A DNA stretch of 64,000 nt, from NCBI GenBank assembly GCA_964451925.1, contig CAYVKA010000010.1, positions 1-64,000 of the forward strand, read 5' to 3'. The DNA comes from Nevskia sp964451925. Its GTDB lineage: Bacteria; Pseudomonadota; Gammaproteobacteria; Nevskiales; Nevskiaceae. Position 1 is the stretch's first letter; every line of letters starts with the position of its first letter. A program made the position numbers and the translations under genes. This document shows, one piece after another, positions 32,532 to 41,177 of this stretch. The notes beneath the pieces were generated by a model that was not told the DNA's origin, ran no database searches, and was given only the letters and a program-made list of their open reading frames with translations.

Positions 32532-33368
32532 TCAGCGGGAAGAGGAGCCAGGCAGGGCGGTGTTCAAGCCTCGCGATTTGAGAAAGCGCTGCAGGCCGGC
32601 TTCGCCCTGCTTCTGGAAATACGGCAGCACCCTGGGCATCAGGCCCGGCAGGGCGCAGAGGATGCGCGCCGAGATGCTGTCCCCCACCGGCAGATGCGTC
32701 TCCAGACGTTTGCCGTCGATGGCACGCAGGCAGGCTTCCGCCACTTGGTCGGCGCTGAGCACATCCTTGTTGAGGAAATTGAGAACCGAGCCGCCGTGCG
32801 TCGCCTCGTAGCGCAGCATCGGCGTGTCCACCGCACCGGGGAACACGCCGCGCACCTTGACGCCGGTGCCGGCCAGCTCCTGGTTCAGGGCGATGAGAAA
32901 GCCGCGCAGGCCGAACTTCGAGGCGCTGTAGGCGGCGCTGCCCGGCAGGGCCACCAGCCCTGCGGCGGACACCAGGTTGAGGATGCAGCCGGAGCGGCGC
33001 GCGGCAAACGCCCTGGCCGCAGCCTGCGACAAGCGCATCGGCGCCAGCAGGTTGATCGCGACATGGCGCTCCATCTCCTCGTAGCTCATTTCCAGCACCG
33101 TGCCCGGCCGGATGATGCCGGCGCCATTGACCAGCAGGCCGATGCGGCTGTCGCCGGCGACGAAGTCCGCGACCAGCGACAGGCCCTGGTTCGAGCCCAG
33201 GTCGGCCTGCAAGGTGCGGGTGCCCGGCCCGAGCCGGGCCGCGGCCTGGGCCAGCCTGGACTCGTCGATGTCGACCAGCACCAGCTCGTAGCCCCGTTGC
33301 CGGAGCTTGGCAGCCAGCGACAAGCCGATGCCGCCGGCGCCCCCGGTGATGACTGCGATATTGGACAC
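32532..33368 (-). CDS. SDR-family oxidoreductase
   Basis: 278 aa. Classical SDR: VITGGAGGIGLSLA (cofactor), VDIDES (Asp favouring NAD), LVNGAGII, catalytic Ser in LNLVSAAG, YSASK (Tyr/Lys). Then GVKVRGVFPGAVDTPML. The C-terminal 60 residues are longer than a minimal SDR. Most likely an alcohol or lipid dehydrogenase. It lies 138 bp from the divergent TetR gene, with a large operator between them just upstream of this start. It is 55 bp upstream of the permease-monooxygenase fusion on the same strand, so all may be transcribed together under TetR control. Confidence 0.92.
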   Translation of the reverse strand: MSNIAVITGGAGGIGLSLAAKLRQRGYELVLVDIDESRLAQAAARLGPGTRTLQADLGSNQGLSLVADFVAGDSRIGLLVNGAGIIRPGTVLEMSYEEMERHVAINLLAPMRLSQAAARAFAARRSGCILNLVSAAGLVALPGSAAYSASKFGLRGFLIALNQELAGTGVKVRGVFPGAVDTPMLRYEATHGGSVLNFLNKDVLSADQVAEACLRAIDGKRLETHLPVGDSISARILCALPGLMPRVLPYFQKQGEAGLQRFLKSRGLNTALPGSSSR

Positions 33369-33395
33369 GCCCGGCTCTCCTGACGATGGTGTTTA

Positions 33396-33428
33396 AACAC
33401 AAATGTGATAAGTAATCATATTTGTGTT
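33396..33428. promoter_or_regulatory. TetR operator, 33-bp inverted repeat
   Basis: Arms AACACAAATGTGAT and ATCATATTTGTGTT (13 of 14 positions pair) around the spacer AAGTA. It is located 28 bp upstream of the SDR start and 78 bp upstream of the TetR start, where it would cover the SDR promoter. Size and symmetry fit binding of two TetR dimers or one extended dimer. Confidence 0.75.
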
Positions 33429-33506
33429 CAAGCCAAAAAAGCAACAGGGCCGGTTGCGAGTTACAATACAGTCGCGGAATAGCCAGCTAAATAAAGAGCT
33501 TATACG

Positions 33507-34169
33507 TTGGAACGAAAGCGCAACCCCAGGCCGAAGAAAGAGCCCGTGCGGCGGCGGGCCGTTCAGGCACGATCAAAGCTGACAGTTCAGCGGATTTTGA
33601 ATGCCGCCACGGCGCTGATGATCGAGAAGGGCGCAGACGTCACCATGACGGAGATCGCGAAGCGCGCCGACCTGGTGATCGGCTCCCTCTACCAGTACTT
33701 CTCGGACAAGTCGGAAATCCATCGTGCCATCCTGCTGCAGCACCAGACCGAGGTGCGGCAGATGCTGTACGACCACGCCTCCCAGGTGCAGACTGTTGAT
33801 CAGTTCGAGCAGGCGATGGAGCAGGCGTTCGAGAAGTACTTCGTCCTGCATCAGCAGGATCCGCTGTTCAACGCCATCTGGTCGATCGTGCAGACCGACG
33901 CCGAACTGCAGCGCCTCGATATCGAGGACAGCCTGCAGAACGGACGCTATTTGCAGAGCATCTACAGCCGGTTCCTGCCCCATGTCAGCCCCGAGCGCCT
34001 GGTCGCCGGCTGCGCGCTGATCACGCAGCTGGCGCTTGCCACCGCGCGCTTCGCCCGGGGCATCCCGCCGAACCTGGCCCGGCACACCAAGCCGACCTTC
34101 CGGGCCATGATCCGCGACGCGTTCAAGGACTTGAAGAACGAGGATGCGGCCGCCCGGCGCAGGCTGTAA
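33507..34169 (+). CDS. TetR/AcrR-family transcriptional repressor
   Basis: 220 aa. A basic N-terminal tail precedes a TetR HTH (VQRILNAATALMIEKGADVTMTEIAKRADLVIGSLYQYFSDKSEI). The C-terminal helical effector domain begins near residue 75 (HRAILLQHQTEVRQMLYDHA). The start is probably TTG at 33507 (MERKRNPRPKK), with AAAGAG 8 bases upstream; a GTG about 13 codons in is an alternative. It is divergent from the SDR gene. The inverted repeat between the two is its likely operator, so it should repress the SDR and perhaps the permease-monooxygenase fusion. Confidence 0.9.
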   Translation: MERKRNPRPKKEPVRRRAVQARSKLTVQRILNAATALMIEKGADVTMTEIAKRADLVIGSLYQYFSDKSEIHRAILLQHQTEVRQMLYDHASQVQTVDQFEQAMEQAFEKYFVLHQQDPLFNAIWSIVQTDAELQRLDIEDSLQNGRYLQSIYSRFLPHVSPERLVAGCALITQLALATARFARGIPPNLARHTKPTFRAMIRDAFKDLKNEDAAARRRL

Positions 34170-34242
34170 CCGCTGCGCACAACTCCGAACCTTATTGAAG
34201 CGGCGTGAAGTGCTTATAAGCCCTTCATCTAAAACCATATTA

Positions 34243-34319
34243 TGGTGCGCCCGACTGGATTCGAACCAGTGACCCCTGCCTTCGGAGGGCAGTACTCTAT
34301 CCAGCTGAGCTACGGGCGC
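34243..34319 (-). tRNA. tRNA-Arg (anticodon CCG)
   Basis: 77 nt read on the minus strand from GCGCCCGTAGCTCAG to a genome-encoded CCA. The acceptor stem GCGCCCG/CGGGCGC is perfect, the D loop is AGCTGGATAG, the anticodon stem CTGCC/GGCAG holds the loop CTCCGAA with anticodon CCG, and the T loop is TTCGAAT. It decodes CGG. Confidence 0.97.
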
Positions 34320-34552
34320 TTTTCTTTTGCCGCGCAAGGATACCTGCGAACCGCACTGCGGACAATGAAATCCCGCCCGGCCCTTGGGAAAAGCACCGCT
34401 TTCAGAACCGGCGGGCGGGCACCGGCGAGAGCGGGTGGGGCGCACCGGGCAACTGGCCGCCCGCCAGCGCAGCTGTATACCGGGGGACGGGCGCGCCTGC
34501 GGTATCATGCGCGCCCTCTTGCGCGCCGGTCATGCCGGCCCGGAATGCGGCA

Positions 34553-35488
34553 ATGGATCGGAGTTTCTTCAGGGGTTTCTGGGCGGTATTCGGCGCCTTC
34601 GTCATCTGGGGCCTGTTTCCGCTGTACTGGCACCAGCTGCGGCAGGTGCCGTCGATGCAGATCGTTGCGCACCGGGTGGTCTGGTGTGGCGTGTTCGTGG
34701 TCGGTTACCTGCTGCTGCGCCACGGCAGCGGCTGGCTGCGCGAGGCGCTGCGGCGGCCGCGGGTGCCGCTGATGCTGGCCGCCAGCAGCATGCTGATCAG
34801 CATCAACTGGGGGCTGTATATCTGGGCGGTGAACAACGGCCATGTGGTCGAATCCAGCCTGGGCTATTTCATCAACCCCCTGGTCAACGTGCTGCTCGGC
34901 GTGCTGCTGCTGCATGAGCGCCTCAACACCGCGCAGCGCGTGGCCGTGGCCTGCGCCGCCGCCGGCGTGGCCTGGCTGACCTGGCAGCTGGGCTCGCTGC
35001 CGTGGATCGCCCTGGCCCTGGCGCTGTCGTTCGGCAGCTATGGCCTGATCCGCAAGATCGCGGCCGTGGAAGCGGTGCCCGGCCTGGGCGTGGAGAGCGT
35101 GTTCCTGTTCCTGCCGGCGCTGCTGTTCCTGCTATGGACCCACCAGCAGGGCCAGGGCGCGTTCGGCCACCTGCCGCCGTACCAGAACCTGATGCTGGTG
35201 GCCGGCGGGGCGATGACCGCGGTGCCGCTGATCTGGTTCGCTTACGGCGCGCGGCGCATCTCCTACTCCCTGGTCGGGATCATCCAGTACGTCGGCCCGA
35301 CACTGCAGCTGCTGACCGGCGTGTTCCTGTTCAATGAGCCGTTCACGCGGGTGCAGGCGCTGGGCTTCAGCCTGATCTGGGCGGCCCTGGCGATCTACGC
35401 CGCCGACGGGCTGTGGCGTTCGCGGCGGCGCGGGCCGCTGGCGGGGGTGTCTTCGATGGCGGCACCGGCGCCGGCCGAGACCGAATAA
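34553..35488 (+). CDS. rarD: RarD-type EamA transporter
   Basis: 311 aa from the ATG at 34553 (an upstream ATG at 34532 would add 7 residues). Ten membrane helices in two EamA halves. The RarD signature is clear: FWAVFGAFVIWGLFPLYWHQL, ISINWGLYIWAVNNGHVVESSLGYFINPLVNVLLG, SLVGIIQYVGPTLQLLTGVFLFNEPF. An inner-membrane protein of the drug/metabolite transporter superfamily, first described as a chloramphenicol-sensitivity protein. Substrate uncertain. It stands alone between the tRNA and the LPS cluster. Confidence 0.93.
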   Translation: MDRSFFRGFWAVFGAFVIWGLFPLYWHQLRQVPSMQIVAHRVVWCGVFVVGYLLLRHGSGWLREALRRPRVPLMLAASSMLISINWGLYIWAVNNGHVVESSLGYFINPLVNVLLGVLLLHERLNTAQRVAVACAAAGVAWLTWQLGSLPWIALALALSFGSYGLIRKIAAVEAVPGLGVESVFLFLPALLFLLWTHQQGQGAFGHLPPYQNLMLVAGGAMTAVPLIWFAYGARRISYSLVGIIQYVGPTLQLLTGVFLFNEPFTRVQALGFSLIWAALAIYAADGLWRSRRRGPLAGVSSMAAPAPAETE

Positions 35489-35554
35489 GAAGCGCCATCC
35501 CCGCACCGCCCCTGCCGCCGCCGGGCGCTGTGGAGAATGAGCGGGGCATGGGCT

Positions 35555-36808
35555 TCACCCCTCGGCAATCCCGAGCAGGCTGAGCAGCCGCTTCAACGCG
35601 CCGCGATTGGCCTCGACCGCGGCCCGGCCGGCTTCGCCCATCCGCGCACGCCGCGCCGCGTCGCCGAACAGGAGACCGAGCTGACGCGCCAGCTCGGCGG
35701 CATCGGCAACCGCAATGGCAGACTGCCGCTCCAGCAGCAGGTCGCGCGCGGCGATGAAGTTGTGCATGTGCGGCCCGAACAGCACCGGCAGGCCCAGCGC
35801 CGCCGGCTCCAGCACGTTGTGCCCGCCCACCGGCGCCAGGCTGCCGCCGACGAAAGCAAGATCGGCGGCGGCGAAGTAGGCGAACATCTCGCCCATGCTG
35901 TCGCCGAGGTACACCTGGGTCAGCGCCTCCGGCATGCGCTCGCTGCGTTGCAGCCAGCGCAGGCCGGAATGATTCAGCAGCCTGGCGGCGTCGGCGAAGC
36001 GCTGCGGGTGGCGCGGCACCAGGATCAGGGCCGCGTCCGGCAGCTGTTGCAGCAGTTGCCGATGCGCTTCCAGCGCGGCCGATTCCTCGCCTTCGTGGGT
36101 GCTGGCGGCGATCCATACCGGCCGCTGCGTCCCCAGGGCTTCACGCATGCGGTGTCCGAGGCGCAATTGCGGCTCGGGTACGCTCATATCGAACTTGATG
36201 TTGCCCATGACGCTGACCCTCGGCGCGCCGAGGCTGCGGAAGCGCCCGGCGTCGGCCTCGCTCTGCGCCGCCACCTCGGTGCAGTCGGCCAGCACCCCGC
36301 CAATGGAGCGGCGCAGACGCGAGTAGCCGCGGAACGAGCGTGGCGAGAGCCGCGCATTGGCCACCAGCAGCGGCAGGCCGCGGCGGCGGATGGCGCGGAA
36401 CAGGTTGGGCCACAGCTCGGTCTCCATGATCACCACCTGGCGCGGCTGGGCGCGTGCCAGGAAGCGCGCCACCGCGCCGGGCAGGTCATAGGGCGCGTAG
36501 CTGTGACGCACGCGCGCGCCGAGCGCGGCGCTGACCCGCTCCGATCCGGTGGGGGTGGTGGTGGTGACCCAGACGCGACCCTCGCCGTGGCGGCGGATCA
36601 GCGCCTCGATCAGCGGCAGCGCCGCCAGGCTCTCGCCCACCGACACCGCGTGCACCCACACCGCCACGCCTTGCGCCGCGGGCACCACCAGGCCGAAGCG
36701 CTCGCCGATGCGGCGGCGGTATTCGGGTTGCAGGCGGCTCTTCCACAGCAGGCGCAGCAGCACCAGGGGGGTGATGAGGTACAGCAGCAGGGTATAGAGC
36801 GCGCGCAT
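35555..36808 (-). CDS. waaA: Kdo transferase WaaA (KdtA)
   Basis: 417 aa. N-terminal membrane anchor (ALYTLLLYLITPLVLLRLLW) and the GT30 domain: WVHAVSVGESLAALPLIEAL, VWVTTTTPTGSER, QVVIMETELWPNLFRAIRRRG, VMGNIKFDM, and C-terminal FVGGSLAPVGGHNVLEPAALG. It transfers Kdo from CMP-Kdo to lipid IVA on the inner face of the inner membrane. Start codons of waaA and the divergent acyltransferase gene are only 35 bp apart, so they share a control region. Opens the LPS core cluster. Confidence 0.96.
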   Translation of the reverse strand: MRALYTLLLYLITPLVLLRLLWKSRLQPEYRRRIGERFGLVVPAAQGVAVWVHAVSVGESLAALPLIEALIRRHGEGRVWVTTTTPTGSERVSAALGARVRHSYAPYDLPGAVARFLARAQPRQVVIMETELWPNLFRAIRRRGLPLLVANARLSPRSFRGYSRLRRSIGGVLADCTEVAAQSEADAGRFRSLGAPRVSVMGNIKFDMSVPEPQLRLGHRMREALGTQRPVWIAASTHEGEESAALEAHRQLLQQLPDAALILVPRHPQRFADAARLLNHSGLRWLQRSERMPEALTQVYLGDSMGEMFAYFAAADLAFVGGSLAPVGGHNVLEPAALGLPVLFGPHMHNFIAARDLLLERQSAIAVADAAELARQLGLLFGDAARRARMGEAGRAAVEANRGALKRLLSLLGIAEG

Positions 36809-36843
36809 CGGCGAAGACTATTGAAAATGGAGTAGCGGGTAAA

Positions 36844-37782
36844 ATGCGGGCGATGGATTCCCTTCCTCCCCAACCGGTGCCGCGAGAGCTGTGGGCGCCC
36901 CGCTACTGGCCGGCCTGGCTGGGACTGGGCCTGCTGTGGCTGCTGGCGTTCCTGCCGATGCCGCTGCTGCGGCTGATCGGCGCCGGCCTGGGCGAGCTGT
37001 TCCACCTGCTGGTGCCGAGCCGGCGGCGCATCGTGCGCATCAATCTGCGGCTGTGCTTCCCCGAGCTGGACGAGGCGGCACGGCGGCGCATGGCGCGTGC
37101 GCACTTCCGCGCGCTCGGCGCCGGCTTCCTGGAGATCCCGCTGGCCTGGTTCGCCTCCGACCGGCGCCTGCTGCGCTGTGTCGAATTCGAGGGCGCAGAG
37201 CATCTGCGCCAGGCGCAGGCGGATGGCAGCGGCGTGCTGTTGCTGACCGGCCACTTCACCACCATGGAACTGGGCTGCCGGCTGGTGCACCTGGCGGGCT
37301 TCCCCTTCCATGGCATGTACCGGCGCGCCGACAATCCGTTCGCCGACTACTGGATGTGCCGCCTGCGCGAGGCGCGGCTGGGCCTGCCGATGGTGCCCAA
37401 GGAAGACCTCAAGCGCATCGTCAGGCTGCTGCGGCGGGGCGGACGCGTCTGGTACGGCCCGGACCAGACCATCGAGGCGGCCAACGCGGTGTTCGTGCCG
37501 TTCTTCGGCGAGCCGGTGCTGACGCTCACCGCCACCTCGCGGCTGGCCGAGATGGGGCGGGCCAAGGTGGTGCCGTATTTCCCGCAGCGGCGCGGCGGCC
37601 GCTACAAGGTGGTATTCAAGCCGGCACTGGAGCATTTTCCGGGCGGCGACGATGCGGCCGATGCGGCGCGCGTCAACCGGTTGCTGGAGGACGCCATCCG
37701 CGCGGTGCCGGAGCAGTATTTCTGGGTGCACCGCCGCTTCAAGGACGGCCCGCCGGGCCGGCGCGATCCTTACGCGCGCTGA
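36844..37782 (+). CDS. Lipid A acyltransferase (LpxL/HtrB family)
   Basis: 312 aa. N-terminal membrane helix (YWPAWLGLGLLWLLAFLPMPLLRLIG), RRIVRINLRLCFPELD, the acyltransferase motif GHFTTMELG (HX4E), VWYGPDQTIEAANAVFVPFFGEP, and PEQYFWVHRRFKDGPPG. It adds a secondary acyl chain to Kdo2-lipid IVA. Two in-frame ATGs (36844, 36853) lack a strong ribosome-binding site. Divergent from waaA, whose product makes its substrate. A second, more distant family member is at 60.0 kb; which is LpxL and which LpxM cannot be told from the sequence. Confidence 0.93.
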   Translation: MRAMDSLPPQPVPRELWAPRYWPAWLGLGLLWLLAFLPMPLLRLIGAGLGELFHLLVPSRRRIVRINLRLCFPELDEAARRRMARAHFRALGAGFLEIPLAWFASDRRLLRCVEFEGAEHLRQAQADGSGVLLLTGHFTTMELGCRLVHLAGFPFHGMYRRADNPFADYWMCRLREARLGLPMVPKEDLKRIVRLLRRGGRVWYGPDQTIEAANAVFVPFFGEPVLTLTATSRLAEMGRAKVVPYFPQRRGGRYKVVFKPALEHFPGGDDAADAARVNRLLEDAIRAVPEQYFWVHRRFKDGPPGRRDPYAR

Positions 37783-37810
37783 AGGCGCGATTATTCTGCT
37801 ATAGGTTCCC

Positions 37811-38908
37811 ATGCGCATCATCCAGGTCAACTCCCATTTCCACGGCGGCGGCGTCGACACGCAGACGCTGGAGCTGTGCGCCGGCCTGCTGGCGCAGGGC
37901 CACGAAGTGATGCTGGCGCTCAATCCGGGCGGCCGCTGGGAGCCGCGGGCGCGTGCGCTGCCGGGCCTGCGCATCGAGATCGTCGACGGCGGCAAGCTGC
38001 ACTGGGGCCTGCGCCTGCGGCGCCTGGCGGAGCAATTCCAGGCGCAGGTGCTGCACGCCCACCACGGCCGCGACTACTGGACCACCGGCCTGGCCGGCAA
38101 GCTCGCCGCGAACAAGCCGCAGGTGGTGCTGACACGGCACCTGATGACGCCGCTCAGCTCGACCAGCGCGCGCTACCTGCTGTGGCTGGGGCATGTCACC
38201 GCGGTATCCAGGGCGGTGCAGCAGAACCTCTTGCGCGAACTGAAAGGCGACCAGCGCCGCCTGCACCTGGTCTACTCCGGCGTCGATGTGCAGCATTTCA
38301 GGCCGGACACGGCACTGCGCAACCAAGGCCGCGCGCTGCACGGCTGGGACGAGACGCAACTGGTGTTTGCCGTGGTCGGCGGCGCCGGCCTGCCCGATGG
38401 CAAGGGCCAGCGCGAGTTTGTCGAGGCCGGCGCGCGGCTGATCCGCGAGTACCCGGATGTGCGGCTGATGATCGTGGGCGAGGGCGATCTGATCCCGGTG
38501 CTGGAGCAGCGCATCGCCGAACTCGGCCTGCAGCAGTCCATCCTGTGCGTCGGCTTCACCCAGAATGTGGAGCGCATCGCCGCCATGATCGACGTGCTGG
38601 TGCATCCGGCGGTGGGCACCGAGGCCCTGGGCCTGGTCATCTGGGAGGCGATGGCGGCGGCCAAGCCGGTGATCGCCTCGCGCCTGGGCGGCATTCCGGA
38701 GACCTTCATCGACCCCGACCACGGCCGGCTGGTGCAGCCGCGCAGCGTCGACGAGCTGTACGCGGCGATGAAGCTGTTCGCCGAGAACCCGGAGATGCGC
38801 CGGCGCGCGGGCACCGCGGCGCGCGAGTTCCTCATCGCCAACGAGTACACACGCGAGGGACAGGCGCGCCGTTTCGCGGCGCTGTACCAGCAGATTCAGC
38901 CGGGCTGA
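37811..38908 (+). CDS. Glycosyltransferase family 4
   Basis: 365 aa with a GT-B fold. N-terminal VNSHFHGGGVDTQTLELCAGLL with the GG acceptor loop, VLHAHHGRDYW, TAVSRAVQQNLL, VYSGVDVQHFRPD, then the C-terminal donor site GGAGLPDGKGQREFVEAG, IVGEGDLIPVLEQRI, and EALGLVIWEAMAAAKPVIASRLGGIPE with the conserved ExxxxxxxE. Retaining transferase, presumably adding a core sugar. It starts 28 bp after the acyltransferase stop. Its end overlaps the opposite-strand GT9 gene by 13 bp. Confidence 0.92.
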   Translation: MRIIQVNSHFHGGGVDTQTLELCAGLLAQGHEVMLALNPGGRWEPRARALPGLRIEIVDGGKLHWGLRLRRLAEQFQAQVLHAHHGRDYWTTGLAGKLAANKPQVVLTRHLMTPLSSTSARYLLWLGHVTAVSRAVQQNLLRELKGDQRRLHLVYSGVDVQHFRPDTALRNQGRALHGWDETQLVFAVVGGAGLPDGKGQREFVEAGARLIREYPDVRLMIVGEGDLIPVLEQRIAELGLQQSILCVGFTQNVERIAAMIDVLVHPAVGTEALGLVIWEAMAAAKPVIASRLGGIPETFIDPDHGRLVQPRSVDELYAAMKLFAENPEMRRRAGTAAREFLIANEYTREGQARRFAALYQQIQPG

Positions 38909-39933
38909 TCCGCTTGGCGCGGAAACGCCGCCATCTGTTCCATCAAGGCGCCGGCGATGCGGGCGCTGGAAATTCCGCTCATGCCGCCCGGACTGTCCGC
39001 TTGCAGCGGACGCAGCCAGGGCACGTAGTGCATCGGCGGTGAAATGCCGAACAGCCCGACCGTGGGCACGCGGTGCGCCACTGCCAGGTGAAGCGCCAGG
39101 CTGTCGTTGCTGACGCAGCCCAGGCAGCGCGCCATCAGTGCGCTGCCCACGCGCAAGTCCAGATCCATGCCGGTGATGTCGAGCAGCCGCGCCGGCCCCG
39201 CGCAAAGACGCTGGATCTCGGCGGCGAGGTCGGCCACGTCGGCGGCGCCGAACAACACGAAGGAGTAACCGGGATCGGCGGCCCGCAGCCGCCCGATCAG
39301 CTCGGCGCACAGCGCCGCCGGATAGCGCCGCGCCGCAACCGAAGCGCCCAGACCCAGGGCGATCAGGCGCGGATGATCCTGCGCCAGTTGCGCCGCCTGC
39401 GCCTGCACCGCGGCGCTGTCGAACAGCGAGGGATAAAGCGCCTCCGCCGTGTAGCCGTGGCGCGCCAGCAGGCGCGGCAGCCAGGTGTGCGTGTCGGGGT
39501 GCGGCGTGCCGCGCTTCTGCACCAGCACGGAGTGCGTGAACAGCAGCGCATTGTGGAACTGGTGACGGCGCACGAAGCCGACACGCCGCGGCACCCGCGC
39601 GCTCAGCGCGGCCAGGGCGGCATAGGTCTTGAAGTTGAAGAAGAACAAGGTGTGCAGGCCGAGCGAGCGCAGCAGCTGCGCCATGCGGCGGCGGCGCGCG
39701 CGCTTGTCGGGATCGCACTCGATGTCGCCGATGCCGACCACCTTGTCGATATAGGGCTGCGCCTCGAACAGCCGGTTCACCGCCGGCGGCAAGGGGTTGA
39801 GCAGGATCAGCGGCCGCCCCAGTTGCTGCGCCAGCGCGCGCATGAAGCCCAGGTGCAGCACCGAATCGCCGATGTTGCCGGAGATGTAGACGGCGCAGGG
39901 GCCCTCGGCGGCGTCCGCAGCGGAGCGCGCCAT
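38896..39933 (-). CDS. Glycosyltransferase family 9 (heptosyltransferase-like)
   Basis: 345 aa. GT9 markers: VYISGNIGDSVLHLGFMRAL at the N-terminus, LALGLGASVAARRYPAALCAELI, and the C-terminal MARCLGCVSNDSLALHLAVAHRVPTVGLFG. The family signature SGDTGxxH is replaced by SNDSLALH. Start ATG at 39933 overlaps the preceding GT9 stop by one base (TGATG), so both are coupled. Acceptor unknown. Related to WaaF/WaaQ, but less conserved. Confidence 0.87.
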   Translation of the reverse strand: MARSAADAAEGPCAVYISGNIGDSVLHLGFMRALAQQLGRPLILLNPLPPAVNRLFEAQPYIDKVVGIGDIECDPDKRARRRRMAQLLRSLGLHTLFFFNFKTYAALAALSARVPRRVGFVRRHQFHNALLFTHSVLVQKRGTPHPDTHTWLPRLLARHGYTAEALYPSLFDSAAVQAQAAQLAQDHPRLIALGLGASVAARRYPAALCAELIGRLRAADPGYSFVLFGAADVADLAAEIQRLCAGPARLLDITGMDLDLRVGSALMARCLGCVSNDSLALHLAVAHRVPTVGLFGISPPMHYVPWLRPLQADSPGGMSGISSARIAGALMEQMAAFPRQADQPG

Positions 39934-41027
39934 CAGGTGGCGGCCGTGCGGTCGAGCAGGGCCAGCGCCGCGTCGAGCAGCGCGCCGTTGTCGATGCCGT
40001 TCAGCGCCGTGGGGCTGTCGCTCTCGCCCAGCACCGCGCGGTGCCGCGGCGGCGGCGGCAGGTATTCCAGGTTGTCGTGCTTGACGCGGAACCAGCTGAC
40101 CGAGGGCGTATCCACCATCCAGGCCAGGTGCAGCGGCCCGGTGTCCCCGGACAGGTGCAGCGCCGCGCCGCGGATCAGCGCGCTGAGCTGCACCACGTCG
40201 AGCGTACCGACATGGACCTGCCAGGGGCGGAAGCTGAGGCGGCCGAGGATGGCCTCGACGCGCGCGCGCTCGCGCTCCGAGCCCATCGCGGTCAGTACCA
40301 TGCGGTATTGTGGCAGCCGCTGATGCAGCTCCCCCAGCAGCCCGGCCATCTGCGCTTCCGGCAGCTGGCGCGCATCGTCGGTGGTGTTGGGGCTGATGTG
40401 CAGATAGGTGCCCCGGTCCGCCGCGCCGACGCCGGTGCCTTCCAGCGCATTGGCGGGCAACTCGATGTGGAAGCCGCTGTCGCGGGCGAAGCCGGCCTGC
40501 GCCAGGCACTCCAGCCACTGCCGGTACATCGGCTCCTGCTCGTAGCGGAAATCCATCACTTCGCTTTGCAGCCAGCGCCAGCCCACCTTGTTGTCCCAGA
40601 ACGGGCGGCGGCCCAGGCGCTGGCGCGCGCCGGCGGCCCAGGCCAGCACGCTGCCGTGGTTGTTGCCGGTGAGGTTGATGGAAACGTCGTAGCCGCTGCG
40701 GCGCAGCGCGCCGATGTGGCGCAGCTCGTTCATGGTCAGGCCGGACTTGCGCGTGGCGTAGGACAGGCGCCCGTCGATCCACGGCAGCAGGCCGAGCAGC
40801 GGCGTGTAGTTGCGCGCGGTGAGCACGTCGAGCTGCGCCTTGGGGTAGGCGCAGCGGATCGACCACAGCGCCGGAAAGCTGTGCACCACATCGCCGAGGC
40901 CGCCGAACAGCAGCACCAGGACCTTGCGCGCCTGCGCCGTGCGCTGCACGAAGTCCGGCCGGGCCCGGCGGTAGCGAAGGCCGGGGCGCGGCGGCATGCT
41001 GGTCGGGCCGCTGTTGGTCAGGTCCAT
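39933..41027 (-). CDS. Glycosyltransferase family 9 (heptosyltransferase-like)
   Basis: 364 aa from an ATG at 41027 (or 385 aa from 41090; neither has a clear ribosome-binding site). GT9 features are KVLVLLFGGLGDVVHSFPALWSI, DVSINLTGNNHGSVLAWAAGA, LHISPNTTDDARQLPEAQ, and AALHLSGDTGPLHLAWMVDTPSVS with the intact SGDTGPLH motif. ADP-heptose or another nucleotide sugar is the expected donor. Upstream of the second GT9 gene and coupled to it by a TGATG overlap. Divergent from the GT2 gene at 41178. Confidence 0.9.
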   Translation of the reverse strand: MDLTNSGPTSMPPRPGLRYRRARPDFVQRTAQARKVLVLLFGGLGDVVHSFPALWSIRCAYPKAQLDVLTARNYTPLLGLLPWIDGRLSYATRKSGLTMNELRHIGALRRSGYDVSINLTGNNHGSVLAWAAGARQRLGRRPFWDNKVGWRWLQSEVMDFRYEQEPMYRQWLECLAQAGFARDSGFHIELPANALEGTGVGAADRGTYLHISPNTTDDARQLPEAQMAGLLGELHQRLPQYRMVLTAMGSERERARVEAILGRLSFRPWQVHVGTLDVVQLSALIRGAALHLSGDTGPLHLAWMVDTPSVSWFRVKHDNLEYLPPPPRHRAVLGESDSPTALNGIDNGALLDAALALLDRTAAT

Positions 41028-41177
41028 GGAGTGGCGGTTTCGGCGTCCGCCTGCGGCGGTCTGCGCAGGCCGGTGTCTGTCGATGCGCATAGTATGTCAC
41101 GGCAAATCGGCGCAGGACGATGCACCATCCGCCCGCCCCGGAAGGAGCGGCAGCCGGGCATTTGCTATCCTTCCGCG

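Noticed and set aside
35415..35540. Possible frameshifted extra gene between rarD and waaA
   Set aside because: Only 66 bp separate the two stops, and the overlapping frames show no resemblance to any protein.
40041..41177. Upstream extension of the GT2 gene at 41178
   Set aside because: The frame is open back to 40041 but is antisense to a GT9 gene. The GT-A domain starts right after the ATG at 41178.
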